A stretch of 64,000 nt of DNA from Xenorhabdus japonica (GTDB lineage: Bacteria; Pseudomonadota; Gammaproteobacteria; Enterobacterales; Enterobacteriaceae): the NCBI RefSeq assembly GCF_900115195.1, contig NZ_FOVO01000001.1:1-64000 (forward strand). Direction: 5' to 3'. Of the stretch, positions 20,099-31,426 are shown in pieces. Below the pieces are notes generated by a model. It saw only the letters and a list, made by a program, of their open reading frames with translations, was not told the DNA's origin and ran no database searches. A program made the position numbers and the translations under genes. Numbering within the stretch: the stretch's first letter is position 1; each line of letters opens with the position of its first letter.

Positions 20099-20425
20099 AT
20101 GAATGTAAATATTATCCATCTAACGGATGCTGGTTTTGAAAATGATGTACTGAAAGCCGAGGGCCCTGTTCTCGTTGATTTCTGGGCTGAATGGTGTGGC
20201 CCTTGCAAAATGATTGCCCCTATTCTGGATGAAATCGCCGCAGAATACGCAGGAAAACTGACGATTGGCAAGTTGAACGTTGATGATAACCCAGCAACAG
20301 CCCCAGAATACGGTATTCGTGGTATCCCAACACTAATTTTGTTTAAAGGTGGTGAGAAAGTTGCAGTAAAAGTGGGGGCTTTGTCAAAAACTCAACTGAA
20401 AGAGTTTTTGGAACCACACCTCTAA
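20099..20425 (+). CDS. trxA: Thioredoxin 1
   Basis: A 108-residue cytosolic disulfide reductase with the active site WCGPC (C33 and C36) and the cis-proline loop GIRGIPTL. Length and sequence match E. coli TrxA (109). ATG 20099 is chosen, with TTGGAG seven bases upstream; the in-frame TTG at 20087 lies within that site. Reduced by thioredoxin reductase, it supplies ribonucleotide reductase, PAPS reductase and other partners. Confidence 0.97.
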   Translation: MNVNIIHLTDAGFENDVLKAEGPVLVDFWAEWCGPCKMIAPILDEIAAEYAGKLTIGKLNVDDNPATAPEYGIRGIPTLILFKGGEKVAVKVGALSKTQLKEFLEPHL

Positions 20426-21340
20426 TTTAGAGTCAGGTCACAGGAATTACGGGCGTTTAGCGTATGAGGTGATTTATCCGATTGACCGCTAGACGTCTGC
20501 TACGAAGCGTGGTAAGTTAGCAACCGTGTGCTTATATGAAGCTTAGCTTGAGTGAATTCTTTATTTTATACTCTGATATAAAGGTTTATTGATAGATCTT
20601 GGTATAATTTGATATATCTTGGTATAAAGAGTTGACATTAAGCGTGTTGCATACTAAACAATCTGTAGTGTCTGATAAATCTGTTATCTCTGGGTCCATC
20701 TGAAGTATCTGATAGCATATCGCATTTGGTAAAATTTTTGAGTCTATATACGAGTAACTCAGTATATAGCTTAGTACACCCATAGCGTTCTAATGCTGAA
20801 CATCTTTAAGCAGAGTGTTTTTATCCCAGGCATTTTTATGTTGAGTCTTCTCATATTCAAGATAAAATCCGTTTACGATGTTTGTGTTAAAAAACGTTTG
20901 TGTTAAAAGTGGCTATGCTGAATGTGTATGCTGAAATTGTGTCCACTGTTATCACCTTATAATAGTGTCTGCATTATAGAATTGTATTTACATTATAGAT
21001 AGTTATAACATATGGCACATAGATAGTCAGAAGACATAATAGTTAGAAGATAGTGAAAAGATAGTTATAAACAGTACTCATACCGAGATAATGTTTACGC
21101 TGAGATAATAGTGCCCATATTGAAATTAACCATGTTTCGCTATTACTTCAGTCGTGTTTGACAGTTTGTCAGCCTTATTTTGAAATCAATCTGAGTACTT
21201 CAAGCTATTGCCTTGTAATATAATTTAGTATATTAGAAGGTTTTATTCGTTTCTGGTACAAATAAACAGGCATCGATAACGCTGCCATACCATTCACGTT
21301 CATAGTTCGAGATATACCCCGAGTTAAAGAACCCACCATT
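20426..21340. other. Long low-complexity leader between trxA and rho
   Basis: A 915-base gap, much longer than a simple promoter needs. The middle part (about 20580-21130) is made of near-repeats such as GATAGT/ATAGTTA and a duplicated GTTTGTGTTAAAA near 20880-20907. A 37-codon ORF (20793-20906, MLNIFKQSVFIPGIF start) could be chance. E. coli has a rhoL leader ORF and Rho-autoregulated termination here; I see no sequence match to RhoL. Confidence 0.6.
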
Positions 21341-22600
21341 ATGAATCTTACCGAATTAAAGAATACGCCGGTATCTGAGTTGATTACTCTCGGCGAAAAT
21401 ATGGGGCTGGAAAATCTGGCTCGTATGCGTAAACAGGACATCATTTTTTCTATTCTCAAACAGCATGCGAAAAGCGGAGAGGATATTTTCGGAGATGGTG
21501 TACTGGAGATATTGCAGGATGGATTTGGTTTCCTCCGCTCCGCAGACAGTTCTTACCTTGCTGGCCCCGATGATATCTATGTTTCTCCTAGTCAAATCCG
21601 CCGTTTTAACCTCCGTACCGGTGATACCATTTCAGGGAAAATCCGCCCACCAAAAGAAGGTGAACGCTATTTTGCCCTGCTGAAAGTTAATGAAGTTAAC
21701 TTTGACAAACCTGAAAATGCCCGCAGTAAAATCCTGTTTGAAAACTTGACTCCACTTCATGCTAACAACCGCTTGCGGATGGAACGTGGTAATGGATCTA
21801 CTGAAGATTTGACAGCCCGCGTTCTGGATCTGGCAGCTCCGATTGGTCGTGGTCAGCGTGGTCTGATTGTTGCTCCACCAAAAGCGGGTAAAACCATGTT
21901 ATTGCAAAATATTGCAGCTAACATTGCCCATAACTACCCAGATTGCGTTTTGATGGTTTTGCTGATTGATGAGCGCCCAGAAGAAGTAACCGAAATGCAG
22001 CGTCTGGTAAAAGGTGAAGTTATTGCTTCAACCTTTGATGAACCAGCTTCCCGTCACGTTCAAGTGGCAGAAATGGTTATCGAGAAAGCGAAACGTCTGG
22101 TTGAACACAAGAAAGACGTTATTATCCTGCTGGATTCTATTACCCGTCTGGCTCGTGCATATAACACAGTGGTTCCTGCTTCCGGCAAGGTTTTGACCGG
22201 TGGTGTGGATGCGAATGCCCTGCATCGTCCAAAACGTTTCTTTGGTGCTGCACGTAACGTCGAAGAAGGCGGGAGTCTAACCATCATCGCGACGGCGTTG
22301 GTTGATACTGGCTCCAAGATGGATGAAGTTATTTACGAAGAATTTAAAGGTACAGGTAACATGGAATTGCACCTGTCCCGTAAGATTGCTGAAAAACGTG
22401 TTTTCCCAGCCATTGATTACAACCGCTCTGGGACACGTAAAGAAGAGTTGCTCACTGCACAGGATGAGCTACAGAAGATGTGGATTTTACGTAAAATCAT
22501 TCATCCGATGGGTGAAATTGATGCGATGGAATTCCTTATCAACAAACTGGCTATGACAAAAACAAATGAAGAATTCTTCGACTTTATGAAACGTTCATAG
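21341..22600 (+). CDS. rho: Transcription termination factor Rho
   Basis: A 419-residue hexameric RNA-dependent ATPase, the same length as E. coli Rho. The N-terminal helical and cold-shock-like RNA-binding domain holds GFGFLRS (residues 61-67). The ATPase core has Walker A APPKAGKT (178-185), Walker [14 protein letters not shown], the Q-loop and the R-loop region. Essential for termination and silencing of foreign DNA. In E. coli it is autoregulated through its leader. Confidence 0.98.
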   Translation: MNLTELKNTPVSELITLGENMGLENLARMRKQDIIFSILKQHAKSGEDIFGDGVLEILQDGFGFLRSADSSYLAGPDDIYVSPSQIRRFNLRTGDTISGKIRPPKEGERYFALLKVNEVNFDKPENARSKILFENLTPLHANNRLRMERGNGSTEDLTARVLDLAAPIGRGQRGLIVAPPKAGKTMLLQNIAANIAHNYPDCVLMVLLIDERPEEVTEMQRLVKGEVIASTFDEPASRHVQVAEMVIEKAKRLVEHKKDVIILLDSITRLARAYNTVVPASGKVLTGGVDANALHRPKRFFGAARNVEEGGSLTIIATALVDTGSKMDEVIYEEFKGTGNMELHLSRKIAEKRVFPAIDYNRSGTRKEELLTAQDELQKMWILRKIIHPMGEIDAMEFLINKLAMTKTNEEFFDFMKRS

Positions 22601-22645
22601 TTTTTTAAGATTGGTCATCCCATAATAAACAGTATCTATTTCACT

Positions 22646-22676
22646 AAAACGCCACATCTTTGTGGCGTTTTTTTTA
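22646..22676 (+). terminator. Intrinsic terminator after rho
   Basis: An 11-bp stem AAAACGCCACA (22646-22656) with TGTGGCGTTTT (22661-22671), 4-base loop, and an uninterrupted T-run of eight. It separates rho from the ECA cluster. Confidence 0.93.
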
Positions 22677-22769
22677 CTGCTTACATACTCTATTCGCCTA
22701 AAATGGTACATTTTTTGCATTGTATTCGAATGATTAGATGCATTTTTTCTAACCGAGAACTTTATAATT

Positions 22770-22880
22770 ATGGATCACGTTTTACAGGTACATGATCCAT
22801 TTGATTGATTTTATGAATCAGGACGCCTTGTTTTATTAACAGGGAGCTTATGGATTCGGTGTCGCGTGGGACATCCATAA
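22770..22880 (+). promoter_or_regulatory. Two palindromes in the leader upstream of wecA
   Basis: The 330-base rho-wecA gap holds two perfect 8-bp inverted repeats. The first is ATGGATCA (22770-22777) with TGATCCAT (22793-22800). The second is TTATGGAT (22848-22855) with ATCCATAA (22873-22880). Both share the ATGGAT/ATCCAT core. They could be operators or leader RNA hairpins for the ECA operon. No function is known to me. Confidence 0.5.
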
Positions 22881-22930
22881 TTATATGAATAATAGATGCC
22901 CCATCATTATTTTTATAGAGAGTTGTTATT

Positions 22931-24019
22931 GTGAACATTCCCAGTATGAGTGCCGAAATTTTTTACGTATTTATATTCTCATTTGTGTTTTTGTTTGTGG
23001 CTCGTAAAGCAGCAAAAAAAATCGGTCTGGTTGATAAACCTAATTACCGTAAGCGTCATCATGGCTTAGTTCCTTTGGTGGGGGGGATATCTGTTTTTTT
23101 TGGTGTTTGTTTCGCATTTTTTATTACGAAAGAGTTTATACCTCATAAATGGCTGTATTTGGCTTGTGCAGGAATATTAGTTCTTATCGGTGCATTAGAT
23201 GACCGTTTTGATATCAGTGTGAAGATTCGGGCAACCATTCAGGCTTTAGTTGGTATCAGCATGATGTATTTTGCTGGGCTGCAGCTCGATAGCTTGGGAC
23301 ACGCGTTCGGGCCGTGGGAAATGTCACTGGGGCCATTCAGCTACGTTGTAACTCTATTCGCTGTCTGGGCTGCTATCAATGCTTTCAACATGGTAGATGG
23401 TATTGATGGGCTGCTGGGCGGGTTATCTTGTGTTTCTTTCGGTGCGTTGGGCATTTTGTTGTACGGAAGTGGCAATACGGCGCTGGCATTTTGGTGTTTT
23501 GCATTTATAGCAGGGATTTTGCCTTACATTTTCCTTAATCTTGGAATATTAGGAAAACGTTTCAAGGTTTTTATGGGCGATGCGGGAAGTACCTTAATCG
23601 GTTTTACTATTATTTGGTTATTGACTGAAGCGACGCAAGGAAAAAATTCATCTATTCGTCCTGTGACAGCGCTATGGATTATTGGGATTCCACTGATGGA
23701 CATGGTTGCTATTATGTACCGTAGATTGCGTAAGGGGATGAGTCCATTTTCTCCAGATCGCCAGCATATTCATCATTTGATTATGCGTGCTGGGTTTACC
23801 TCTCGCCAGGCATTTATCTTGATAACTTTGGCTGCGGCTTTATTGGCATCAATTGGAATTATTGCTGAACGGTTAATTTTTGTCCCTGAATGGGTGATGT
23901 TGGCATTATTTTTGCTTGCATTTATGTTGTATGGCTATTGCATCAAACGAGCATGGCGGGTAGCCCGTTTTATCAAACGGTGTAAGCGCCGTATGCGTCG
24001 GGCAGCAAGCCATCATTAA
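22931..24019 (+). CDS. wecA: UDP-GlcNAc:undecaprenyl-phosphate GlcNAc-1-phosphate transferase
   Basis: A 362-residue polytopic inner-membrane enzyme (about 11 helices) that makes lipid I of ECA and primes many O-antigens. Conserved motifs are LDDRFDI, NAFNMVDGIDGLLGG, MGDAGS and the HIHHLIMRAGF loop. It is of similar length to E. coli WecA (367). The start is GTG 22931 with AGAGAG upstream; ATG 22946 is a possible alternative. First gene of the ECA cluster. Confidence 0.95.
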   Translation: MNIPSMSAEIFYVFIFSFVFLFVARKAAKKIGLVDKPNYRKRHHGLVPLVGGISVFFGVCFAFFITKEFIPHKWLYLACAGILVLIGALDDRFDISVKIRATIQALVGISMMYFAGLQLDSLGHAFGPWEMSLGPFSYVVTLFAVWAAINAFNMVDGIDGLLGGLSCVSFGALGILLYGSGNTALAFWCFAFIAGILPYIFLNLGILGKRFKVFMGDAGSTLIGFTIIWLLTEATQGKNSSIRPVTALWIIGIPLMDMVAIMYRRLRKGMSPFSPDRQHIHHLIMRAGFTSRQAFILITLAAALLASIGIIAERLIFVPEWVMLALFLLAFMLYGYCIKRAWRVARFIKRCKRRMRRAASHH

Positions 24020-24049
24020 AAACATCAATTATCAAAGGGGTTTTGTGCA

Positions 24050-25120
24050 GTGATAAACTCAGAAACGAAATCTAAACAGGATCAACCTGCTATAGAGCAT
24101 GAGCTGGATATTCGGGCACTGTGTTATGCTTTGTGGCGTGGAAAGATATGGATTATCGCACTGGCAATGATTTTCGCTGCTGTCGCTCTGGGTGCATCTT
24201 ATTTGATGCAGCAAAAATGGAGCGCAACCGCTATTGTAAATTTACCGACAACCAATAATCTGGGTAGCTATTATTCGCAACAACAATTTTTGCGTAATTT
24301 AGATACTCATATCAATGCCTCGCCAGAGGCGCAATTACCAACCATTCCAGATGGTGCATATAAAGAATTCATGACTCAAGTCTCGGCATATGATACCCGT
24401 CGTGAATTCTGGCTTCACTCTGACTACTACAAGCAGCGCAAGGAAGGGCGTGTCAAAACGGATACCGTATTGTTGGAAGAATTGATCAACGATATTAAAA
24501 TTACGCGCAGTGATGATAAAACATCGCTAAATGACAGTATCAAATTGACAGCAGAAACCGCAGCTGATGCCAATCGACTTCTGCGCCAGTATATTGCATT
24601 TGCCAACCAACGAGCGAGCAATCACCTGAACAACGAAATTAAAGGTGCATGGGCGACACGTGCCCAGTCAATGAAAGCGTTGGTTAAACGTCAGGAGATA
24701 GTGGCACAGGCGATGTACAATCGTGAATTGAATATCTTGCAGCAGTCTCTGAAAGTGGCTGAGAAACAGGGTATTCACCGTAATCAGACGGATATCCCCA
24801 TCAAAGAACTACCTGAATCCAAAATGTTTATGCTGGGTACGCCATTGTTGCAGGCCCAAATTGAAACTTTGGAAGCCATAGGCCCTAATTACAGTATCGA
24901 TTATGATCAAAATATTGCGATGCTGGCTACACTGAATTTCGGTCCGACTTTGCAAGATTCTTTCCTGACTTACCGTTATCTCAGAACGCCGGAGGAACCT
25001 GTCACCCGAGATAGTCCCCGCCGTGCTTTCATAATGATTTTATGGGGAGCTGTTGGCTCGTTGGTTGGTGCAGGTGTTGCTTTGGTAAGGCGTCCGCTCT
25101 CCGTCAGCTCATATAAATAA
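24050..25120 (+). CDS. wzzE: ECA chain-length determinant WzzE
   Basis: A 356-residue polysaccharide co-polymerase of the Wzz family. A transmembrane helix follows the N-terminal cytosolic tail (about residues 35-53, IWIIALAMIFAAVALGASYL). A long periplasmic coil-rich domain follows, then a second helix near residues 333-346 next to the conserved Pro-rich TPEEPVTRDSPRRAF. It sets the modal length of cyclic and linked ECA together with WzyE. GTG start with AAAGGGG upstream. Confidence 0.95.
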   Translation: MINSETKSKQDQPAIEHELDIRALCYALWRGKIWIIALAMIFAAVALGASYLMQQKWSATAIVNLPTTNNLGSYYSQQQFLRNLDTHINASPEAQLPTIPDGAYKEFMTQVSAYDTRREFWLHSDYYKQRKEGRVKTDTVLLEELINDIKITRSDDKTSLNDSIKLTAETAADANRLLRQYIAFANQRASNHLNNEIKGAWATRAQSMKALVKRQEIVAQAMYNRELNILQQSLKVAEKQGIHRNQTDIPIKELPESKMFMLGTPLLQAQIETLEAIGPNYSIDYDQNIAMLATLNFGPTLQDSFLTYRYLRTPEEPVTRDSPRRAFIMILWGAVGSLVGAGVALVRRPLSVSSYK

Positions 25121-25221
25121 CGGTATGTGAATAATATCGGTCAGTTAATAATCTGTCGTTTTTTAGGGAAGTCCCTTTTCTTGGAAGTAGCTGCAATGAT
25201 TGACAAAATAAGAGAGTCACT

Positions 25222-26352
25222 GTGAAAGTGTTGACTGTGTTTGGTACTCGGCCGGAAGCCATTAAAATGGCTCCGTTAGTACATGCATTGGCTATGGATG
25301 CTGCTTTTGAAGCAAAAGTGTGTGTCACAGCTCAGCATAGGGAAATGCTGGATCAGGTATTGCATCTGTTTGGGATAACTCCGGATTTTGATCTTAACAT
25401 CATGCAAAAAGGGCAGGATCTGACGGATATTACATGCCGTATCCTGCAAGGCATAAAGCCTGTATTGGAAGAATTCAAACCAGATGTAGTGTTGGTGCAT
25501 GGAGACACCACAACGACTATGGCAACTAGTCTGGCCGCCTTCTACCAGCATATTCCGGTAGGCCATGTTGAAGCGGGTTTAAGGACCGGAGATCTTTATT
25601 CTCCATGGCCGGAAGAGGCCAACCGCAAGATCGCCGGGCACTTGGCCATGTACCATTTTGCACCGACAGAAAATTCTCGGAACAACCTCTTAAAAGAATC
25701 CATTGCGGAAAACCGTATTTTTGTTACAGGGAATACGGTTATTGATGCTCTGCTATCGGTACGTGATCGCATCATAAATGATGAAGCCATGTATGAGCAG
25801 CTTGCTGAGCTTTACCCTTTCCTTAGCCCAAATAAAAAAATGATTTTGGTGACAGGTCACCGCCGTGAAAGTTTTGGTAAAGGGTTTGAGCGCATTTGTG
25901 AAGCATTGGCACAGATTGCCAGAACACATCCTGATGTTCAGGTAGTTTATCCTGTCCATTTAAACCCGAATGTCAGTGAACCGGTTAAGCGCATTTTGCA
26001 TGACATTGATAACGTTATTCTGATCAAACCACAGGATTATCTGCCATTCGTCTATTTGATGAATCATGCCTATTTGATCTTGACCGATTCAGGAGGAATT
26101 CAGGAAGAAGCGCCTTCTCTGGGAAAACCGGTTTTGGTCATGCGCAATACCACTGAGCGACCTGAAGCGGTTGATGCGGGAATAGTGCGATTGGTGGGAA
26201 CAGAAACACAAACTATTGTTGCGGAAGTTACGCGTCTATTGACGGATGTTAACGCCTATCAACAAATGAGCCATGCCCATAACCCTTATGGTGATGGGCA
26301 GGCTTGCCAGCGAATTCTGGATGCATTGAAAAAAAATCGGGTGACATTATGA
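25222..26352 (+). CDS. wecB: UDP-N-acetylglucosamine 2-epimerase
   Basis: A 376-residue GT-B-fold epimerase, the E. coli length, forming UDP-ManNAc from UDP-GlcNAc for ECA. Motifs: [36 protein letters not shown] and [13 protein letters not shown] start at 25222, 101 bases after wzzE. The 3' end overlaps wecC by ATGA. Confidence 0.97.
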   Translation: MKVLTVFGTRPEAIKMAPLVHALAMDAAFEAKVCVTAQHREMLDQVLHLFGITPDFDLNIMQKGQDLTDITCRILQGIKPVLEEFKPDVVLVHGDTTTTMATSLAAFYQHIPVGHVEAGLRTGDLYSPWPEEANRKIAGHLAMYHFAPTENSRNNLLKESIAENRIFVTGNTVIDALLSVRDRIINDEAMYEQLAELYPFLSPNKKMILVTGHRRESFGKGFERICEALAQIARTHPDVQVVYPVHLNPNVSEPVKRILHDIDNVILIKPQDYLPFVYLMNHAYLILTDSGGIQEEAPSLGKPVLVMRNTTERPEAVDAGIVRLVGTETQTIVAEVTRLLTDVNAYQQMSHAHNPYGDGQACQRILDALKKNRVTL

Positions 26353-27611
26353 GTTTTGAAACAATTTCTGTTATCGGCTTGGGTTATATCGGCTTACCCA
26401 CCGCAGCGGCATTCGCCTCCCGCAAAAAGACGGTTATTGGTGTGGATGTTAACCAACATGCGGTAGAAACGATTAACCGTGGCTCGATTCATATCGTTGA
26501 ACCTGATTTAGATGAAGTAGTCAAAGTCGCGGTAGAAGATGGTTTTCTGCACGCTGTGACTGTTCCCCAAACAGCGGATGCCTTCTTGATTGCTGTTCCT
26601 ACGCCTTTCAAAGTGGAGCATGAACCAGATATGGCTTATGTACGTTCTGCGGCGGAATCAATAGCACCTGTCTTGAAAAAAGGCGATTTGATTATTTTGG
26701 AATCCACTTCTCCTGTAGGTGCGACAGAGCAGATGGCAGAATGGTTAGCAGTGGCACGTCCTGATCTATCATTCCCACAACAATCGGGTGAAAATTCAGA
26801 TATCGATATTGCTTATTGTCCTGAGCGTGTTTTACCGGGACAAGTGATGGTGGAACTGATCAAAAATGATCGCGTAGTAGGAGGCATGACAGCCAAATCC
26901 TCCCGCAGGGCAAGTGAGCTGTACAAGATTTTCCTTGAAGGCGAATGTGTTATCACTAATGCTAGAACAGCAGAAATGTGCAAGCTGACAGAAAACAGTT
27001 TCCGTGATGTCAATATCGCCTTTGCTAATGAGCTTTCCTTGATTTGTGCTGAACAGGGAATCAATGTGTGGGAACTGATCAGTCTGGCAAACCGCCATCC
27101 ACGTGTAAACATTCTGCAACCCGGTCCTGGTGTAGGAGGACATTGTATTGCAGTCGATCCGTGGTTTATCGTATCCCAGAATCCTGAACAGTCCCGTTTA
27201 ATTCATACCGCGCGTTTGGTGAATGATGGCAAGCCGCTGTGGGTAGTGGACCAAGTGAAAGCCGCAGTAGCTGATTGTTTGGCTGAGAGTGGCAAACTCG
27301 CGAGTGAGATTAAAATTGCCTGTTTTGGCTTGGCCTTCAAACCGAATATTGATGATTTACGTGAAAGCCCAGCAGTTCATATTACAAAAATGGTTGCACA
27401 GTGGCATGCAGGGCAGACTATCGCGGTTGAACCCAATGTGTGTGAGTTACCTAATTCACTGAAAGATTTGGTGGAATTGGTGGATGTAAATCAGGCATTA
27501 GAAGAAGCTGACGTTGCATTGATGCTGGTGGATCATAGCCAGTTTAAAGCCATTCATGGTTCTGCAATAAAACAAAAATGGGTTGTTGATACAAAAGGAG
27601 TTTGGCGTTGA
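26349..27611 (+). CDS. wecC: UDP-N-acetyl-D-mannosamine dehydrogenase
   Basis: A 420-residue UDP-sugar dehydrogenase that oxidises UDP-ManNAc to UDP-ManNAcA with two NAD+. Rossmann motif [16 protein letters not shown] at the N-terminus. The active-site cysteine lies in [19 protein letters not shown] 26349 overlaps the wecB stop, and the conserved protein starts [10 protein letters not shown]; the frame is open 15 codons further upstream inside wecB. Confidence 0.96.
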   Translation: MSFETISVIGLGYIGLPTAAAFASRKKTVIGVDVNQHAVETINRGSIHIVEPDLDEVVKVAVEDGFLHAVTVPQTADAFLIAVPTPFKVEHEPDMAYVRSAAESIAPVLKKGDLIILESTSPVGATEQMAEWLAVARPDLSFPQQSGENSDIDIAYCPERVLPGQVMVELIKNDRVVGGMTAKSSRRASELYKIFLEGECVITNARTAEMCKLTENSFRDVNIAFANELSLICAEQGINVWELISLANRHPRVNILQPGPGVGGHCIAVDPWFIVSQNPEQSRLIHTARLVNDGKPLWVVDQVKAAVADCLAESGKLASEIKIACFGLAFKPNIDDLRESPAVHITKMVAQWHAGQTIAVEPNVCELPNSLKDLVELVDVNQALEEADVALMLVDHSQFKAIHGSAIKQKWVVDTKGVWR

Positions 27612-28693
27612 AACGTATTCTTATTACAGGTGGGGCAGGTTTTATCGGCTCTGCGGTCGTTCGTCACATTATTAACCAGACTGAAGATAGCGTGGTTGTC
27701 GTTGATAGCCTGACTTATGCCGGCAATCTTGAATCACTGATTTCGGTTGCTAACCATCCCCGCTATGCGTTTGAACAGGTTGATATCTGCCAGCGTGATG
27801 CCTTGGATCGCGTGTTCCAGCAATATCAACCGGATGCAGTTATGCATCTGGCCGCAGAAAGCCATGTTGACCGTTCCATTGACGGGCCTGAGGCTTTTAT
27901 CGAAACCAATATCATTGGTACTTATACTTTGCTAGAAGTTGCACGCGCATTTTGGCAACAGTTGGATCAGGAAAAAAAGGCCAAATTCCGCTTTCATCAT
28001 ATTTCAACAGATGAAGTGTATGGTGATCTGCATGGGGAAGAGGGATTCTTTACTGAAACCACACCTTACGCGCCGAGCAGCCCTTATTCAGCCTCGAAAG
28101 CTTCCAGTGATCATCTGGTCAGAGCATGGCAACGTACCTATGGCTTACCGACCGTAATCACCAATTGTTCGAATAACTATGGGCCTTATCATTTTCCGGA
28201 AAAACTGATCCCATTGGTGATCCTGAATGCGTTGGCAGGCAAACCCTTACCGGTCTATGGCAAGGGTGAGCAAATTCGTGACTGGCTGTATGTGGAAGAT
28301 CATGCGCGGGCATTGTATTTAGTGGTTACCAAGGCGGAACCCGGTAAAACCTATAATATTGGTGGTCATAATGAGCGCCGGAATATTGAGGTTGTGGAAA
28401 CGATTTGTGAATTGCTGGAAGAATTTTCTACTCAAAAAATGTGCCCTGAAAAGCCAGCAGGTGTTTCGCATTACCGTGATTTGATTACTTATGTGACAGA
28501 TCGGCCTGGGCATGATATGCGTTATGCAATTGATGCGGCGAAAATTGAGCGCGAACTGGGTTGGACGCCACAGGAAACATTCGAATCCGGCATTCGCAAA
28601 ACTGTACAATGGTATCTGGAAAATGAGAATTGGTGGCGCAGAGTCCAAGATGGCTCTTATGCAGGGGAGCGACTCGGACTCGGCAATGAATAA
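27608..28693 (+). CDS. rffG: dTDP-glucose 4,6-dehydratase, ECA cluster
   Basis: A 361-residue short-chain dehydrogenase/reductase with Rossmann motif [12 protein letters not shown] and active-site STDEVYGDL plus [10 protein letters not shown]. It forms dTDP-4-keto-6-deoxyglucose for dTDP-Fuc4NAc. The start is TTG 27608, with AAAGGAG ending 7 bases upstream; an earlier in-frame TTG at 27602 is too near that site. TTGA overlap with the wecC stop suggests coupling. Confidence 0.94.
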   Translation: MKRILITGGAGFIGSAVVRHIINQTEDSVVVVDSLTYAGNLESLISVANHPRYAFEQVDICQRDALDRVFQQYQPDAVMHLAAESHVDRSIDGPEAFIETNIIGTYTLLEVARAFWQQLDQEKKAKFRFHHISTDEVYGDLHGEEGFFTETTPYAPSSPYSASKASSDHLVRAWQRTYGLPTVITNCSNNYGPYHFPEKLIPLVILNALAGKPLPVYGKGEQIRDWLYVEDHARALYLVVTKAEPGKTYNIGGHNERRNIEVVETICELLEEFSTQKMCPEKPAGVSHYRDLITYVTDRPGHDMRYAIDAAKIERELGWTPQETFESGIRKTVQWYLENENWWRRVQDGSYAGERLGLGNE

Positions 28694-28711
28694 GTCCGTC
28701 AGGGGGAACAG

Positions 28712-29593
28712 ATGAAAGGAATTATACTGGCCGGGGGTTCTGGCACCCGTTTATATCCAATAACGCGTGGTGTATCGAAGCAGTTATTACCGATTTATGA
28801 CAAGCCGATGATTTACTATCCGTTGTCAGTTTTAATGTTATCGGGAATACGCGATATTTTGATTATCTCAACACCGGAAGATTTACCTGCTTTTAAGCGA
28901 TTGCTGGGCAGTGGTGAACAATTTGGTATCCATCTTAGCTATGCAGAACAACCTTCACCTGATGGTCTGGCACAGGCATTTTTGATTGGGGAAGAGTTCA
29001 TCGGCAATGATACTTGTTGTCTGGTGCTGGGCGACAATATCTTTTTTGGTCAAGCGTTCAGCCCGAAATTGCAAAATGTCTCTGCCCGGGAAACAGGGGC
29101 GACAGTCTTCGGCTATCAAGTGATGGATCCGGAACGATTTGGTGTCGTGGCATTTGACGAGCAATATCGGGTACTTTCCATTGAAGAAAAACCTGTACAG
29201 CCTAAATCCAATTGGGCGGTGACGGGTCTCTATTTTTACGACAACAAAGTCGTGGATTTTGCCAAACAAGTAAAACCTTCTGCCCGTGGGGAACTGGAAA
29301 TCACCAGTATCAATCAGATGTATCTGGAATGTGGTGAATTGAATGTTGAATTATTGGGGCGTGGTTTTGCTTGGTTAGATACCGGGACTCATGACAGCCT
29401 GATTGAAGCCAGTACTTTTGTTCAGACCGTCGAAAAACGACAAGGCTTCAAAATTGCCTGTCTCGAAGAGATCGCATGGCGCAATGATTGGCTCAGTGAT
29501 GAGCAGTTAAAAGCGGCAGCAGCAGACTTGGCGAAAACGGGTTACGGTAAATATCTCATGGATTTGCTCAATGTCTATTCACGCGAACCTTGA
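28712..29593 (+). CDS. rffH: Glucose-1-phosphate thymidylyltransferase, ECA cluster
   Basis: A 293-residue nucleotidyltransferase, identical in length to E. coli RffH, making dTDP-glucose. The N-terminal signature [22 protein letters not shown] contains the nucleotide-binding loop; LGDNIFFGQ and [15 protein letters not shown] are also typical. An RmlA-type protein, assigned to ECA by context. Its 3' end overlaps wecD by 23 bases. Confidence 0.95.
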   Translation: MKGIILAGGSGTRLYPITRGVSKQLLPIYDKPMIYYPLSVLMLSGIRDILIISTPEDLPAFKRLLGSGEQFGIHLSYAEQPSPDGLAQAFLIGEEFIGNDTCCLVLGDNIFFGQAFSPKLQNVSARETGATVFGYQVMDPERFGVVAFDEQYRVLSIEEKPVQPKSNWAVTGLYFYDNKVVDFAKQVKPSARGELEITSINQMYLECGELNVELLGRGFAWLDTGTHDSLIEASTFVQTVEKRQGFKIACLEEIAWRNDWLSDEQLKAAAADLAKTGYGKYLMDLLNVYSREP

Positions 29594-30308
29594 ATCACTG
29601 GCTTGGGATAGCCATTTTTTTGGCTTGTCCACTGCTCGCCTGAGTTTTTCGCCAGAATCGGCAGAGTTGACGGCTGCCGATTTGGATCAATATGCATTGG
29701 TGCAGGCCAAGGTGGCTACCCAACAAACGACCATTATTGATGAACTGTCTGCCTTGGGGTTTTCTTTAGTTGAAGGTGAAGTCGATTTACTGTTATCGGT
29801 TGAGGCGGAAGATATTTCTGGCATTCATATGGGTAAAGAACTCATACAATTACTTTCTGCAAAAAAAGAAGATATCCCCGTATTGAAGGCCGTGGCTGCT
29901 CGTGTATTTACGGTCAGTCGCTTCCGAGCACCTTGGTATCAACCGGATGACAGCGGGCGATTTTATGCTGCTTGGGTTGAAAAAGCTGTTTTAGGCACAT
30001 TTGATCATGAATGCCTACTTATCAACAATGAACACGATAAAATGGCGGGTTTTGTCACCTTAAGAGACATAGGTAACGGCGAGGCGCGCATTGGTTTATT
30101 GGCTGCTGTACCAGGCAATCATCATCAAGGGATTGGAAAAAAATTGATGTCGGCGGCGCAACAGTGGTGTCAGAACCATCAGATACAACGACTGAGAGTG
30201 GCTACACAAATCAGCAATATCACTGCCTTGCGTCTTTATACACGTAGTGGTTCCCTCATTGAGAGCACCGCATATTGGTTATACAGAGGACGAAATGATT
30301 CCATTTAA
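29571..30308 (+). CDS. wecD: dTDP-4-amino-4,6-dideoxy-D-galactose acetyltransferase
   Basis: A 245-residue GNAT acetyltransferase that N-acetylates dTDP-Fuc4N to dTDP-Fuc4NAc, also called RffC. The acetyl-CoA loop is seen near residues 185-200 ([15 protein letters not shown]), and [20 protein letters not shown] and ESTAYWLYR match E. coli. The N-terminal third is poorly conserved, as usual for this family. It overlaps rffH by 23 bases and wecE by 14. Confidence 0.92.
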   Translation: MSIHANLESLAWDSHFFGLSTARLSFSPESAELTAADLDQYALVQAKVATQQTTIIDELSALGFSLVEGEVDLLLSVEAEDISGIHMGKELIQLLSAKKEDIPVLKAVAARVFTVSRFRAPWYQPDDSGRFYAAWVEKAVLGTFDHECLLINNEHDKMAGFVTLRDIGNGEARIGLLAAVPGNHHQGIGKKLMSAAQQWCQNHQIQRLRVATQISNITALRLYTRSGSLIESTAYWLYRGRNDSI

Positions 30309-31425
30309 CAAACCACCCGTAGTCGGCACTGAACTTGAATACATGCAACAGGCGATGGCTAGTGGCAAATTGTGTGGTGATGGTGAATTTACCAAACGTT
30401 GTGAAGCATGGATGGAGCAGCGCTTTAATTGCCCGAAGGTATTGCTGACGCCATCTTGTACCGCTTCATTGGAGATGGCAGCCATGCTGCTGGATATCCA
30501 GCCGGGTGACGAAGTCATCATGCCGAGCTATACCTTTGTTTCGACCTCTAATGCTTTTGTTCTGCGTGGTGCCACCATTGTGTTTGTGGATATTCATCCT
30601 GATACCATGAATATTGATGAGAGCAAAATTGAAGCCGCCATTAACGAGAAAACCCGTGCTATCGTACCAGTGCATTATGCGGGGGTGGCCTGTGAAATGG
30701 ATACCATCATGGCATTGGCGAAAAAATATAACCTGTATGTAGTAGAGGATGCAGCGCAGGGCGTTATGTCCACTTATAAAGGCCGGGCACTGGGTACGAT
30801 TGGGCATATTGGTTGTTTCAGTTTCCATGAAACGAAAAACTATTCGGCTGGTGGTGAAGGTGGTGCGACATTAATCAATGATAAGTCCATGATCACCCGT
30901 GCTGAAATCATTCGGGAGAAAGGCACTAACCGCAGCCAATTTTTCCGTGGGCAAGTGGATAAATATACTTGGCGTGATATCGGTTCCAGCTATCTGCTGT
31001 CTGACCTGCAAGCGGCTTACCTCTGGGGACAACTGGAAATTGCTGAAGAAATCAACCAGCGCCGTCTGACTCTGTGGAATAACTATTATCAAGCCCTGAA
31101 ACCGTTAGCAGACGCCGGATATTTGGTTTTGCCAATTGTCCCGGAAGGTTTGGAACACAACGCCCATATGTTCTATATCAAGCTCAAAGATGTGGAAGAA
31201 CGCAGCACATTCAACCGCTACATGAAAGAGAATGGCATCCTCAGCGTATTCCACTACGTGGCATTACATACCAGTCCTGCGGGTGAGAAATGTGGCCGTT
31301 TCCACGGCGAAGATCGCTTTACGACCAGCGAAAGTGACCGCTTAGTTCGTTTGCCGATGTTCTACAACATCACTGATGCAGAACAGCAAGTCGTTATCGA
31401 TCGCATCAAGGAATTTTTCTCCTGA
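30295..31425 (+). CDS. wecE: dTDP-4-keto-6-deoxyglucose transaminase
   Basis: A 376-residue DegT/DnrJ/EryC1-family PLP aminotransferase making dTDP-Fuc4N, also called RffA. The PLP lysine is in CFSFHETKNYSAGGEGG. It has high identity to E. coli across PSYTFVSTSNAFVLRGA and AGVACEMDTIMALAKK. ATG 30295 with AGAGGA upstream gives the conserved [11 protein letters not shown] start; the frame is open 16 codons earlier inside wecD. Confidence 0.96.
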   Translation: MIPFNKPPVVGTELEYMQQAMASGKLCGDGEFTKRCEAWMEQRFNCPKVLLTPSCTASLEMAAMLLDIQPGDEVIMPSYTFVSTSNAFVLRGATIVFVDIHPDTMNIDESKIEAAINEKTRAIVPVHYAGVACEMDTIMALAKKYNLYVVEDAAQGVMSTYKGRALGTIGHIGCFSFHETKNYSAGGEGGATLINDKSMITRAEIIREKGTNRSQFFRGQVDKYTWRDIGSSYLLSDLQAAYLWGQLEIAEEINQRRLTLWNNYYQALKPLADAGYLVLPIVPEGLEHNAHMFYIKLKDVEERSTFNRYMKENGILSVFHYVALHTSPAGEKCGRFHGEDRFTTSESDRLVRLPMFYNITDAEQQVVIDRIKEFFS

Positions 31426-31426
31426 C

